From Antedon mediterranea (Eukaryota; Echinodermata; Crinoidea; Comatulida; Antedonidae), in contig NC_092676.1 in the NCBI RefSeq assembly GCF_964355755.1, forward strand, positions 17,466,288-17,530,287: a stretch of DNA of 64,000 bases, in the 5' to 3' direction. Positions 33,901 through 48,900 of the stretch are shown here, piece by piece (positions within the stretch are counted from its first letter, which is position 1; each line of letters opens with the position of its first letter). The notes beneath the pieces are model-generated. The model was not told the DNA's origin and made no database searches. It was given only the letters and a program-made list of their open reading frames with translations. A program made the translations under genes and the position numbers.

Positions 33901-36900
33901 ATGTTCCCAGCCTCTCATCTCTGGATCATGCCATAGCAACTCCACCTCATTATCAGTAGTGTAGGAATACCAAATTGCATCAGAAAGGGTACTAGAGGGC
34001 CCAGATAAAGATTCCACCTTCTACAAAGATAAAGCATCCAAAATGTAGCCATTTCTATTAAATACTTTTATTTAAATGTGTACACGGTTTATGGGATTAT
34101 GGACACTCACTCATCTAACGGTGAATAGTGATGTGATAATACAAGTGGTTTGTTTTGGCTAATTGCAGTAATGATATCGTACTAAGTTAAAAAATGGATG
34201 TGATCACCAGAAGATATTAACATAAATACATATTTATCACTTGTTCTACAACTTCGTTCCACAATCAACATAATTAGGGACTTTTAGATTTCAGTGAATG
34301 TGCACAATGTCTACTCTAGAAGCCTACTTTAAAGACAGTGGCTGCGTGTGAACTAATACACCATGGTAACCCCTACTAGTCTCGAAAGCACACACGAGAA
34401 GACTCAACCAGAACCATACAGCATGTAAGCCTCGAACCCTTTGCCGATATTGTTATGGTTACACTGCCGCACCCTTTGTACCATTTGGTATGTTTGAGTC
34501 GGTCAAAATATACATTATACATTTCTTTCTCCATGCCTGAATAGTCTATATAACTTACCTTAATCTGAATGCCTTTGACAGCAGCCTTATAACTTGGATT
34601 ATTCAAATTTGCATGTTTCCACATGACAATGTAGAACTTTCGGTTGCTTTGATAACCAAACACAAACCCCATATAGCTATCACCATTTTGACTGTTCACA
34701 TACATTGTCCCAGAGTAATCAACAGCTCCGACACGGTCAGATCCAATCAGCATGGTTGGCATTTCTGTATCAATAATTTGTTGAGCTTCCTTCCCCTATT
34801 CAGAAATATTCGTCGATTTTGATAACGTTTAAAAGAGACACTTTTAGGTAATTTATTAATAAATAAAAAACCAGTCATTACAAATATATATATATATATA
34901 TATACATATATATATCTTAAATAGTAGGACATGATTTAGGAACTTTTGGGCTTCTTGAAAAGGTTTTAGAAAGAGCAGTTAGTGGAGAATAAGTGCAGTT
35001 ATTAGGCTTACTAAACTTACATCATTTCGGACAGCCCATTCGGGATCTGCAGCATTTGCAAGACTTGTGTCAAGGTTTACAGTGATGTGGTTCTCGAAGC
35101 TTGTACTCTGATATTCATATACTTTCATGCAGTTATCTTCTTCATTAATGACACCATCTCCATCATAATCATCTTGGCAGGCATCACCAAGACCATCACC
35201 ATTGCTATCAATTTGGTTTGCGTTAGTGCATAGAGGGCAGTTGTCATCCGAGTCCGTTATCCCATCACCATCTTTATCATTGTCACACATATTACCTTTT
35301 AAAAAGATTCATGTATTTCATGCATATTAAATCAATGTTAAAATTATATTTTAATATATTATTTAGTTGTTAGGCTATATTAGACGTAAAAATAATTGTT
35401 TAACTCTAATTCTAACTCACCAATGTCATCTAAATCTCTGTCAGATTGGTCTGGGTTCGATACTGTCTCACAATTATCAAACTCATTGATTACCCCATCT
35501 CCATCACTAGTAAAAAAAGAATTTAAAAATAGTGTTAGTGTCCGTATTGAGTACACAATATAGTAATTTTAAAAGGTGTAAAGCTAACATGATATGAGAA
35601 CAAACAACAACTCTATTTAAAGTTATATTTTAACATTTATTGTTCAGAAGTTGGGTATTTAAACAAATAAATAACAAATATAAATGATTAAAAATGTTAT
35701 TCTAATTAATAATAATCTTTCCCTAACCACTCAACTAAAAGGACAAAAACATTTCCATTTACAAATCTTTATTAGTGGCACCAACTACATCACATAAATC
35801 TCCATAGCCATTTTGATCTGTGTCTGTTTGAGCAGAATTAGAGGTTCCGATGCAGTTATCACAATCATCCCCAACACCATCACTATCCTCATCTTCCTGA
35901 CCACTGTTTGAAATGAGAGGGCAGTTATCAGAACCATCAACAACACCTTAAAAAAACATTATATTATTTTTGGTAAATAAAATTTCATGATGTGGTTAAA
36001 GTAAATGTTAATTGAATGTTATATATTATAATTGTAAACTATTTTTATAGTGGTCTTTATGTTAGATGACAATGACAACCATTAGAACATGTTTTTCGTG
36101 ACCAAGGTGAAGTCTTTCCAAACACACATGGCCTATATTTACTGTAATGAAAACAGTGCATCTCTCGGAAGAGCAAATTGTCACTCCACTGTACTCCGCT
36201 CCAAGCCCCTGTCGTTCATGTTGGCGCTGCACTCTGGCGACAGTGGGTCCATAGAAATTTGAATTGAAGATGAACATTATCAAACAAAAAAGGTCAGCCT
36301 TAAGAGGTAAATACTTACCATCACCATCATCGTCGGTATCACATGCATCGCCTTCTCCATCTTCATTGCTATCTAACTGGTCCCTATTGGCATCACTAGG
36401 ACAATTGTCACAAACGTCACCAACACCATCTGAATCTGAGTCACTTTGGTCAATATTTGCCAAAAATGGACAGTTGTCCTATCAAAAGGATAATACTGCT
36501 TGATAATATTCATATTATACTGATTCTAATTTGAATGTCTGGCATGGACCCATCTTCGAATATAAATACTATTTTTTTTATTAAACTATCATTTTATTTT
36601 GAAGACATTTAACAAATGCAAATTGTAAGAATTCAAATTTTTAACTTACACTTGTGTCATCTATATTGTCGTTGTCATCATCAGTATCACAGATGTCTCC
36701 GATCTGGTCGCCATCTTGATCTTCTTGTCCACTGTTTGGAATATTTGGACAGTTGTCCTGAAAATCAAAGAAACAAGATTATAAAACCGTAGTAATCTTT
36801 TAACAAAATACAGTAAAAACTCAAAACAATAGTATGCACCGCAAACCTGGTCACTAATATAGTACTACAACCAAGGCAACCTAACAACAGGATGCTGAGC

Positions 36901-39900
36901 TCCGGAGATAAACGAGTTTATATGTGGCAGTCAACTTTGTGAATGATTTTCGATTGGCAATATTGGCTTCCTCAAATGTTTGGTTAGGAGACACCTCGTC
37001 GCGGAGAATATAATGTTATACATGGTTTTTGTCAAATGTCTTTTCTTTTGTAAATCCATAGCATTTCAGTGTTTTCTGTGATTTGTGAATATTTGAATAA
37101 ATAAATACGTACATCAAATTAAAAAGCACTGTTTTAAGTGCGCTGTTGCTTCAACAGCTTTGGTGTTATAAAATGTCTTCCTCAATCATTAAAAAAGGCA
37201 AATTTTACATTTTATTCTAATCCTGACTTACTTTATGACATGATGTATCAATACAAGGCAGATTATTCAGAGGCAATCCATCCGTGTCGATATCAACTTC
37301 ACAAAACACTCCATTACCAGCAAAGCCATCATTGCACTGCAAAAAAATTAAAAAAACATTTGGAAAATGATGAAGATTATTTAAACTTCCTGATGACAAA
37401 TTCTACGTGAGATTTCTTTCTATTTCATTCTATTGTTTTTTTTTTATTCCAATACATACATTTTAATATTCTCACTCAATTTGAATGGAAGGCAGTGGCT
37501 AGTGTAATCAGTACCAGTTTTAACAACAATTCCACAAATGTTGCTACATTCATATTAAATAATAAAATCAGTGAAATGTTCTGTAATTGTTGATTTAAGT
37601 GATGTATAAAACAATTTTTTTTCAAATTATCTGAAGGAAGTACTGTACAAGAGTAACAAATATCACATTTGGTGACCATGGTGACCATCTTGTGACCAAT
37701 CTCTTACCTCACAGACAAATTTGCCAGCACCTGTAGACGTGCACGTGGCATTGTCATGGCAGTTTGCTACGCCTGTTGCACAGTAATCTCCTTCAGTGCA
37801 TCCAATATAGCCGTTACCAAGATAACCAGATGGACAGTAACTGCAATAATAACTTCCCTAAAATTTAAAAGGAAACACCCACATTGACTGTATTATAGTG
37901 TCTACAGATAAAATGATAACTTTACAAACAAAACATCCCTTTATCACTGAATAAATTGTCAACTTACTGCAGTGTTGACACATTCTGACAATGGGTCACA
38001 AAAATGGTTTCCAGTTTCACATTCATCTAAGTCAATACATTCCTAAAAAAAAGAAGTGAAAAAATGAATACAAAAATAATCAGCTCAAGTAGGTGCTAAA
38101 CAATGACTTTGTTTGTATTATCCGATGTTCATTTGGTAGGCCTATACAGTTTTTACAGGACTGATGATAATAATGAATTATAAAACAGGTTCAGTTACTT
38201 TATTCTGTGGTTTCCTGCAGCGACAATATTGAATTTACTACAAGCAGTTGGGCTCTTTTTTACTTACTTTCTGCTTCAGAAATGCTCAAACAACTTCATT
38301 CTTAGTTTCACTTTACTATATAATTTAACTTCACGTTGTATACTTAGCTAAAAATAATTCTTACTTGTTGATTATTAATGGCATCTTCAAGGCCAATACC
38401 ATGAGGGGTTACACCAGAGTAGCCTGGAGGGCATCCACCACACTCATAACCTGGATCTAAGTCAATACAAGAACCAGCATCCCAACAAGGTGTAGCTAGT
38501 GTACACTAAGAAAAGAAAGTGAAATATGAACACTGTATTAGCATTCAATACAGTTTGTTGTAGCAAAATTTTCTCTTAAAAATGTATTTTACCCGAAAAA
38601 CATGAAAAATGAAGATTAATTAAATCAGACTTCGAATAGGTTTTTGTTTTAATTAATCCCTTCTATAAAAAAACTAAAAAGAATAATGTTTTCTCATATA
38701 AAATGACAAAATAAATGGTCAAATTAAACCAAAACCACTATAATGAATCTAGAATTGTAGACACAATTTACTTTCAGCATGTTGGTGCCTTATCCGCTAA
38801 TACTATAGTGTCAATAACATTGAAGAATTGCTATTGTTTTATTCTACCTCATCAATATTTGTACATGTCATTCCGTCTCCCTCGTAACCTGTAGGGCAAT
38901 CCCTGCATCCATAGTAAGGAGCTGAATCAGTATTGAAACACACTGCTCCTGGAAAGCATGGACTTATGTGTGCCATACATGGGCCTAGGATTCAAATTTT
39001 AAAAGACTTTCTACATTATTCATATTTAGTTATTTACAAAAATCACATAAATTATTTAAAAAGTCGGTATCATTTTTGAAATCCTTTACCTGATAAACGT
39101 TTGTTCTATCTACGGTACACTCTAAAACTGAACAACAAGCAAGAGAAAAAGGCAACATACATGTCACATAAGTGATAGAACTGCATGAGTTTCACAATAT
39201 AAATAAACTAAAATCATTATTAAATTTTTGTCAGCGATTTGAAGTAACAGTAAAAATTACTCTTACATGCTGCAACACTTGAACAAGTTTTGCAAACACC
39301 ACAATCTCCAGCCGACCATTCAAATACCCCACATGGTTCACATTCCCACTTGCCTTCAGTGCTGGTGTAGCCTTCAGGACAGCATTCACATGCTCCCTGT
39401 CTGGTTAAATTCTGATAAGAACCTGGAGCACAGGGTATACAGAATTCTGAAAAAAACATATGTGCGATTTAATCATACTGCAATTGGCAAACTAGTCATC
39501 CAGTATTCTTATCCACTGTGGTTGAGATCTTATTTATTTATCTTAAATGGCAGTTTGATTTAACAATGAGCAAACATATTCATACCTGTGTCATAGCCTT
39601 GTGAGTAAGTACCACGTCCACATTCAGTCTGCTTACCATCAAAACATGCAGTTCCAACTTCACAGAGGGTACAAGATTCCGGGCAGTGCTAAGTAGATTA
39701 AAGAATACTTTATGTATGAACATGAAATATAATTTGCAGTACTTATAAATAGTTTTGGAGGTTTGGAGATGCGTTAAACATTTCAAAAGGAGAGTTTTCA
39801 CAATATTAATTGGCATAATGCTGCTTTAGAATCCTAAAATAGGAAGATATTATAATAATAGTCGATTGATATTTTAAGATTTAAGAATTTAAATAACATA

Positions 39901-42900
39901 GTCTCTCGATCCAAAATTATTTATTATATAATTGTTATCATATACTATACCGTGGTATTGCATCTTCCATGGTGATATGTAGGGCATAATGTGGCATATC
40001 CATCATCACAAAGCTGAAGAAATATAGGGTAAATAAGATTTAGAGGCATTCCAATTAAAAATATAGCTACCACAGGTAATAAATGTAGGCCTACTGTTGG
40101 TTTTACTTTAAATTTTAATTTAAAACAAAACATTTTAATGTTAACTGAATTATATTATTGACATTTTAAACCAAGCAAGCTCACCCATCCATCTGGACAT
40201 TCTGAACATTCTGAAGCATGGCCAAAAGAATGCTCTGTTGGACTACGATCACATGTCAGAGCATCCTCGTCACAGCGTCCACACATTCGTTTGATGCCAT
40301 CTCCGATACAGTAGTAGGTTGCCTCACAACGCTGACATTCAGTTAAATCTTAACAAAAACAATATAATTGTAACTCAATATTATTAAATACCCAAAATGA
40401 GATGGAGAGATGACCTGAGAAATATAAAAATAAGTTTTTGAGAATAGCAAAGAAAAAAGAAGCAAAGGGAGTGCTTTGTGGAGGGATATGTACTGCAGTG
40501 GACTGACAAATCCTGAAGAAGAAGTTTAAGTACTTAAAACAGATATTATTGACCTTCAATGTACCTTTAAAATATTATATGTATAAGTTAATTTTCAAGT
40601 AATTCAGTATATTAAGCACATAGTTATTAGATTGTGTCAATTGAACTACTTTAGATGCTACCTAACTGCAATTGCTTTTGTAGTGTTTAAGGAAGAATAT
40701 ATTTATCCAGACCAAATCAAGTAAATTATTGAATTTGAAAAATCTTAAATCTCAACTTACATCTGAATCTTTGATCTGTACTACACCCTCTAACTTCTAG
40801 TCTCATTGCAACAGATCCTTCCCATGCTGTTGGTATGATCCGGATGTACTGAGCATAATAGTCTATGCCAAAGAAATTGGCTTTTACCGAAGACTGATCA
40901 GTGTTTCCAGTAAATACCTATTCAAGAATATTGGTATTGGAATAGCAATGTTTTAAATTTGTTATATCAAATTAAGAGATTAAAGAAGTATCTATAAATA
41001 CCGTACTTGATGATCTTACCTCCCCTAAGCTTGTCCATGTGACAGTATCATTTGAGAGCTCTATTTGAAATTGAGTAACCCAAGATTCAAAGTCTGCGGT
41101 ACCTTGTGTAACGACACCAGTAAAGACATACGGCTTAAGCATATCTACTTGAAACCATGGACTTGAATCTGTTCCCTCAGCTACCCAGCCTAAAAAATGC
41201 AAGGTTTAACACTAAATGATATACCTACAACAAATATCGTCTCCATTGCATGAATAAAGCAAGAAAGTTACCTGGATAAAAACGGTTTATGTACTTGATG
41301 TAATAGAAATAGCAATTGTAAGTAAGGATAAGTATGCAGTGGAGCAGTAAAAATACAGATTTTAGCATTTTTAGATAGGAAGAAAACAACTGCAGAAAAT
41401 AATTTTGGTAAAGAAAGTTAATATTAAAAATCGAATTTGGAGTTAAACCAATGATGTGAAAGAAAGGATGGAGAGTTGTTATACGTGACACAAGAACAAA
41501 TAAATAAAGTATTCTCCACAAGATAGCGTATCAAGAATTCAACCAGTAATGGTTTCACCAACTGAAGCAGACACAACAATGTCTTTGGATAAAAACTTCT
41601 ATAACCATCATTAACTTATGGAATATAGCAGCATTATCTCACCAGATCCAGCAGGAATGTCAGGATCTTCTTTGATAAACAGGCGTCCTCGTTCAGGTTC
41701 ATACTTTTCTTTGCTGCTTGATGCAGATAACTGAGAATCTTGAATGGAACCAGAGATCAATCCAAGATTTTTCTTACAAGCTATATTGAAAAATACAAAA
41801 GAAGAATTCAAAATATATAGTACCCATCAAAACAATAAGTAATTTCATGCCTAGAAAAAGTTGGAAAATTTCTAAATCTGAAGTTTATGAAGGCTACTAA
41901 TAATTTGAAAACTAAAACGGTTTCATTGTTATTCGCAAACAAAAAGGTCTAGAATGAAAAAAAAAGATTCAATGATAAAATCAATACCATATCTCTGTGT
42001 AATGTACTGTACAATTAAAACTGATTTCTTACCAAAGTCACTCATGTAATACTGAGGTACGCGTAGATAAAATTCCCCTGTACTGTAGTCTATGTCCATG
42101 TATGTTGGAATATCATCATGCAAGAGATCATGCAAACATGTTTCACTCAGCGTTACATTTACGATGGATGTGTCACCTCTAGGTGGCGTGCCTCCATCAA
42201 TAGCTGCTATGGTTATTTCTAGTGTGGTGAATGTTTCATTTAGCAGAGGTCTGAAATAAATACATTAAAAACATTTACTTTTTGTTACTGATCGATGAGA
42301 GCACTATTACTTTTTTGTATTCTATAGGCCTAGCAAAAGAATAAATCATAATGCACAAGAACTACAGAGAAAACAACGTTTTGCTACATTTACCCATATT
42401 AAGAAAATTCAATATACTTAGATTTTTATTTTGTTTTATATTTAGGGCCTCATAAAATCAACTGTAAACATAGACCCGATGCATATATTATAATCTTAAT
42501 TAGAATTGATATATGACCAAATAGTTTATTTAATAAATGGTGTAATAGACCTATCATTACATACGTCTCAATAAATATTCCACTAGTATGATATGTGACA
42601 ATTCCATTATCTCCACCATCGGCATCAGTTGCTGTCAAATTTCCCAAAGGATTCATCTGCATGGGTGGAATGGGGAAGAAACTATAGCTGGCATTTGACA
42701 AGATGGGACAATTATCATTTAGATCATTGACAAATATCTGAAAAAAGATAAAAATGTGAGATAAAAAACGTCAGGCCTACTACAGAAACAACAGTAGCAG
42801 TGGCAAACTAAGTTCTAAAAGTGTAATAGTACAAGATTAAGTTAATGATTAAAATGCCAAAGTGTTCTCTTAATTGTTTAAACTAGATGGTACGTTGTAA

Positions 42901-45900
42901 TCGGCGTTGGATTTTGTGAAAATACTTTAAGTAGCTATATCTGCTGTTAAATCAAACCAGATTTATGTTTTCCTATCTCACCTTAACAGTGATTGAACCA
43001 ACTGTAGGTGGTGATGCATTGTCATCTATGACTTCAATAATCAGCAGATACTCGCTAACTTGTTCATAATCAATGGTTGTTGCTATTGTAATCAATGCCT
43101 TGTCTGTTCCAATATCAAATTCTTGGGATCCACCGATATTTGGTTCTGGATCTAAAAAATGTTGGATTGGATTAAACATTTTTAACTAATTGAAAACCAA
43201 CTAATTCATCTTTCATTATATAGAGCCTTTTTGACTATTACATAATTATCATACATTATTTTTAAATTTTAGAATACAGGTATTTGTAATTTTAGAATGA
43301 CTTATGGTGATATAGAAACTTTCTATAATTCCATGTGAACTTCCATGGCATAGCTTTGGATTATTGGACTAAAAAGAAACTAAGGTTCTTTTATTCTCAC
43401 CTCCTATTGTTGATTCTGTACAAATATAGAAAGTAGTGCCATTGATGGTTTCTGTTTCTGGAGGTGTGGCAGCGGTTGGTGGATTTCCTGCATTAATGTT
43501 GTCAGTAGTATCATTTTTAATAGTAAAGTGGCGTCCTTCATTACCTGTAAAATGCATAAACCAGGAATTTCAACTATATATCAACATGGTCATTGTTTAT
43601 TGTTAAATTGTTATTCCATTAAGTTACTTTACTGAAAGGGATCAACATCGCCGTTTGTGAAAATATATAAATATAACTTTAGGCCTACCTGAAACAATCG
43701 TAACATTATAATTTGGGCCAGTAGAGAAGGCATCAGCAACCCATATTGTTTCAATAATCCCATCAACATACAGGTCTTCATCAATAGTTATAGCATAATC
43801 AGCAGGTGGTTCGTCTACTTCAAGATCCAGAAACGACACGCCTTGCATTTCAAAGTAGAATTTGGAAATACAAGGTTCACGCTCGGTCAAAAACATGTCA
43901 AAACGATAAGTTCCTCCGACCTAAAACAAAAGTATTTTGATAAACATTGCATCTCAAAAAGCATGTATAAAGCCCACACATGTGTATTGCACACAGAATT
44001 CGTACTTTCCATACTTCTTTCTTCTTTCTCTTTTGTGGCGTTAACCACTATTTATTCATTTCATCTTCAACAGATTAATACTTTCCATACTTTACTTACT
44101 GTCAAGTCTAGATAGGCTCGTTCAGAGTTGACATATCCAGTTGTAACACAAACCCCATCTATTATAGTTCCTTCTTGTGGTATGACATACCCACCACCTG
44201 CAACAAAGCAATATCATTTCTACATTGATTTTTCCCAATCTAAAAAAGAAATCTGCTCCTGTGATCTATCAAGGTAATAAGATTGCGATAGTGTATATGC
44301 ATAAATGTTATGTAATAACGCTAAGTAATGGCAATTATAAGGTTGCTCAAAATCCCATTTTCTTGACAGTTTCAATTTCCCTGACAGTTTCGCCTTCTAT
44401 AAATGATTGATAGATCCTAACTCTATCCTTGCTTTCTGTATATCAAATCTAAAATTGTGTCATAGTCTAAAATATTTAAATCTAAACATTATTCAGTCTT
44501 ACCATTTGCATTTGATAGTTGTATGCTCTTGCAATAATCAGGATCTGTTGCGCCACCAACAAGAACCTGAATAACTAACACCTTATTGACATACAACCAC
44601 AGTTCATCTCCTCCACCCAGTGTTATATTCTCTGTACCTTGAAATACAATTCCTGTTCTTAACACGCTTGTAAATCTACGGATAAATAATATGTTTGTTT
44701 TACAATTAAGACTAAATCTTTATTGTTAACTAAACTATTGATTAAAATAAACCAACGTAATTACCCAAAATTATGAAGAACAAAAGCACAGTCTCTTTGG
44801 CCTTCTGATGTATAACCTAAGCCATCAACTGGGAAGTATTCATCTGTATAGTACCTAGAAAAAAGCGCATGGTTTAACGTTATATCAGTAATCTAAACCA
44901 TTTGGATTCATAATGTAGCAATAATAAAAGTCAAGTTGGGAGATTGGTTTTCTTTATTTTAGATGGGTTAGGGAAGTGAGCAAGGAGAAAAGAATGTGTT
45001 GAAGGCTTAGGTGGTTCTTTGAATGAGTAGTCAGATTTACACTTTGAACAAAAATATATAAGTCTGTTTCTGAAAAAAAAAATTGTAGATCCTAACAATT
45101 GAGACTTTTCTCATTCGTATAGAGAAAACCCCCATTTTGATTTCTCAGTCTCTCAAAATTTGAGTCTTACTTGAAAACTGCATCATAATTTGATTGAAAC
45201 TTTGCATTACTCTACATTCTACACGGGTTTGGTAGATAATGTTACACATGTTTTTATTTGTTAGTTTGGTATATAAACATAAGATACTAAAGAGTATTAC
45301 CTGTGTATAGGATGCTCAAGAGAAGATGTATTTAGCCACGGAATTGTGAGTGTTCCTTCCATGACATAATTGTTTGGATTATCCCGAAACCACTCGGAGA
45401 AAGAATCGCCAGAGGGATTATCAGAAATGGCTAGCCAACCTCCATAAGGACTGGATACATATTCTGGATTTGTGATCAGACTTTTCTGGGCTGCTGTGAA
45501 ATCTGGATGACTTACGCTGAAAGTCAATATTTTTTATAAAAATAGTTCATGTTTTGAACTAGGATGAAATGAACTATTCTTGAAAATCTAGATTATTGCA
45601 CACTTTAGATCTAATACTGCAATTCACAGGCTTTATATTAGCATCTGAAGCCAATTATTGTATAAATATCATGACAATTAATTTAAATGTATAAACAGGT
45701 GTTAAACTTGATAGTAGGCCTACTATACCGATAAATTCACAAATAATCCAATCAAAATGTTAGTACAATACCACATCATTATGCTGTTTGTTGATTGTTG
45801 GTTTATAGTATAAAATAATTACCTAAAATCATAATATGTAAATGATAACAAAATATCAGTTCCATCAACATCAGTCTGGTTACTGGATATTGCAGTATTT

Positions 45901-48900
45901 TCTACTGTTGTTATGTGATATGGTTCACTAGCAGCGCTTGTATAACCATTGGCAGTTAACTGAATAGTGCATGTGTAGTCTGTTCCGTATTTGGTGCCGT
46001 ATGTTTCATCCATCAGTAGGTATGTGTTGTTAGTATAACCGGTAAGTGTTGTAGCGGTATCACTGGTACAAATAACTGTGTAACTCCTGGAACATTTAAT
46101 CCAAATACCATAGTTAAATGTAACAATTCAGACACTTAATTTGGGTTCGTTTTCAAACACAGCGCTAAATAATGTTATACAACACATCGTATACACAACA
46201 ATTGTACGATTGATACCAGCTGCTGGCTTAAAAAATGGCTGTTAAGAATAGCAAACTATTACCTAGACAACCCTGAGTACCAAGAAAATATGTGTAGGTG
46301 GCAGTTTACTATACTATACTACTATGGCATAGTTCCAACGAACAGTATAGATACATTTTCAAAGGAAGTTGGGTGGGAGATGGTGGTGAGCAAAAGATGA
46401 TAATCTTGGGAGAAAGGTGGGAGAAGGCAGTCAAGCGTCACCTCAAGGCAGCCACCAATTTAAATAAAAATGCTATTATATACATACCAAGAACTGGTGT
46501 CTATTGTAGAATTCAGAGTATCTGTTGGATTGAGAATACTTGGGTGTGACCAGTTTGCCAACAGTTCATTTGGATTTGGTGAAAACAGATTTATATTTTC
46601 TGCATCTGTAAAATACAACCAAATAATTTTAAAACATCCAAGAAAAATGAAAAATTCAATTTCTTATTATATTTATAAGTAATAGTACAATAATGAAAGA
46701 TTATGGTCGAAGGAGAATGTTTTCATGGGCTGTAAGATTGACTGAATGTAATTGAATAGAGTTCAATGAATGAAAATATTCTCCTCATTGAAACAAATAT
46801 AAGACAAACTTTATTCAATTAATTCATTGCTCACATCTTGAATATAATGTTAAAGGCACATTTTGACTGCGAAGTAAAGCAGTTCAAATGTCTTATTGTA
46901 CAGATCGTGCATTTTTCAATCTAACATTCTCAAATGTTTTTTAAAATCTGAGAGGGCAATAGTTCCTTCAATCATTCAAATGGAAGACAAATAATGATAG
47001 GTCAACTAAATTAGAAATTAAAGGACACATATCGCATGTTTAATCCTAATCTTATACAGCATATTAGAAGTTAGAAGAACTTACTGCATTGAAACAGACT
47101 TGTGTAAACACCCTTGGTATAGTAAGTATTTTCTTCTGCCATACTGGTAACAAAGGTAACACCCTGAAGTGCAGATGGTTCCATACACTCGCCTCCAAAT
47201 ATGGACTCATTTACAGCAAGAAATGAGAAGTATGTGTCACACGCACAGCCAATTGGATTGTTCCCTAAATCACTGTAAAAAAAAATGGATTTTTCGAGAT
47301 AATCATTCTTTAAAATAATATTAAAATATGTTTATGCAGGATTATCTACCATGATAACTTTCGTTTCTTACTTTTGAATTTTGTTTATAGAAATAGTTCA
47401 AATAGATTTATAAATGTAAACTTTATGAGAAATGTGAGACTCGGCTCTCCGTACACTCGTAAAACACCATAATAAAAACATTATTCAAAAAGAAAACACA
47501 AAAAAAAAGATTTTTAAAAAGCCATTACGAATATCAAAATAGAAAATAAATACTGTACTGTATTTGTGTTAAAAATAAGGTTAAATGATTATAACATGTA
47601 TTTAAGCATGTTTTATTGTATTGTTAGTTTGAATAAGTATACTGTTGATGTACTATAAATTTTTAAGAGATCAATTATTTGTATAGAACTTAATATATTA
47701 ACATGATGAAACAGACGCAGTTATTAGAAAGAAAATTAGGTAAACTGCTTCTCATATAAAACTGGTCAATAAAATCATCAAATTGAGATTACACATTTTG
47801 TTTCAAACCACAAAGTCCAATATACAGTAACTGTACTTACAGATTTGTTAGGTGTGTTCCGATTCCAGCAAAAGCATTTTCACCTAAACTCTTAATCGCA
47901 TTAGCATTCAAATTCCTAAAAAACAGTTAGGTATATTTAAATATGATAATGAAGTTGACCAATAGAAGTTTTAGATATCCGGATTCATTTCACATTTACT
48001 TTTGAATTAATGTGTACTTGTTTTTACTATAGCACACAAAGAAAATCAAAAAGAAAATTCCTACAATATATAGGAAATAAAAGTAAAGGTTTTACTTACA
48101 ATGTTTGAAGATTTGGTAAAGAGACAGTAGTTGGCCAATGTTCGATGTTGTTGTTACTCAAATAGCTATCAAAAAAGTAAACAAACAATGATAACAGTAA
48201 CTGAATAATTCCACATGAAATTTGGCTGTGAATTAGTCTAATCAGGATCCTTTCGTAGAAATGAGATTAATAGAGTTAAGATTAAATTTATGATCAATTA
48301 TTTTAAAACTATCTAGAAATTATCTAATAATACAACATTCTACTATTAATAAGACAAATTATGTATACCCTATTGCGATGTCTCAAATATTGTTCAGCCA
48401 AGAAAATTGAAGCAATTTTACAAATAATTAAAAATATCATGTTAGGCCTATAGTGATTCTGTTGTTTTTGGCGTCCAAGACATTTTTTATGTCGAATAAA
48501 TAAATGAAATAAATAGATGCTACTTACATATGCATTACATTTGTAAGGCCGTTAAAAATATCATCGCCTACCTCAGCTATCAAATTGTTTTGAAGGTTTC
48601 TGTTAAAAAAAAAATAAGATTTAAGTTTGGTTCTCACTATAACACAATAAAAACTTACAAATCACAAGCAATGGGATATTATGGTTGGTTAATCGGTGGT
48701 TGGTCGGTCCGTTAGTTGGTAAACACTAACTCAAATTTCAAATTTAAGCACGCAAGTGCAGCCATTTATATGGCCTTGTTAAAAAAACTAAAACCCTTAA
48801 CTTAGTAAACTAATTTGTATACTGATTTAAATATTGTAATGAAACGAAACGAAACGAAAAAAACGAAATAAAGTGACCTGATTTTGTTACTTACATTGTT

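Noticed and set aside
36264-36503. 79-codon plus-strand open frame over the type-3 repeats
   Set aside because: Antisense shadow of the matrix gene exon 53; serine-rich only because it is opposite Asp-rich codons.
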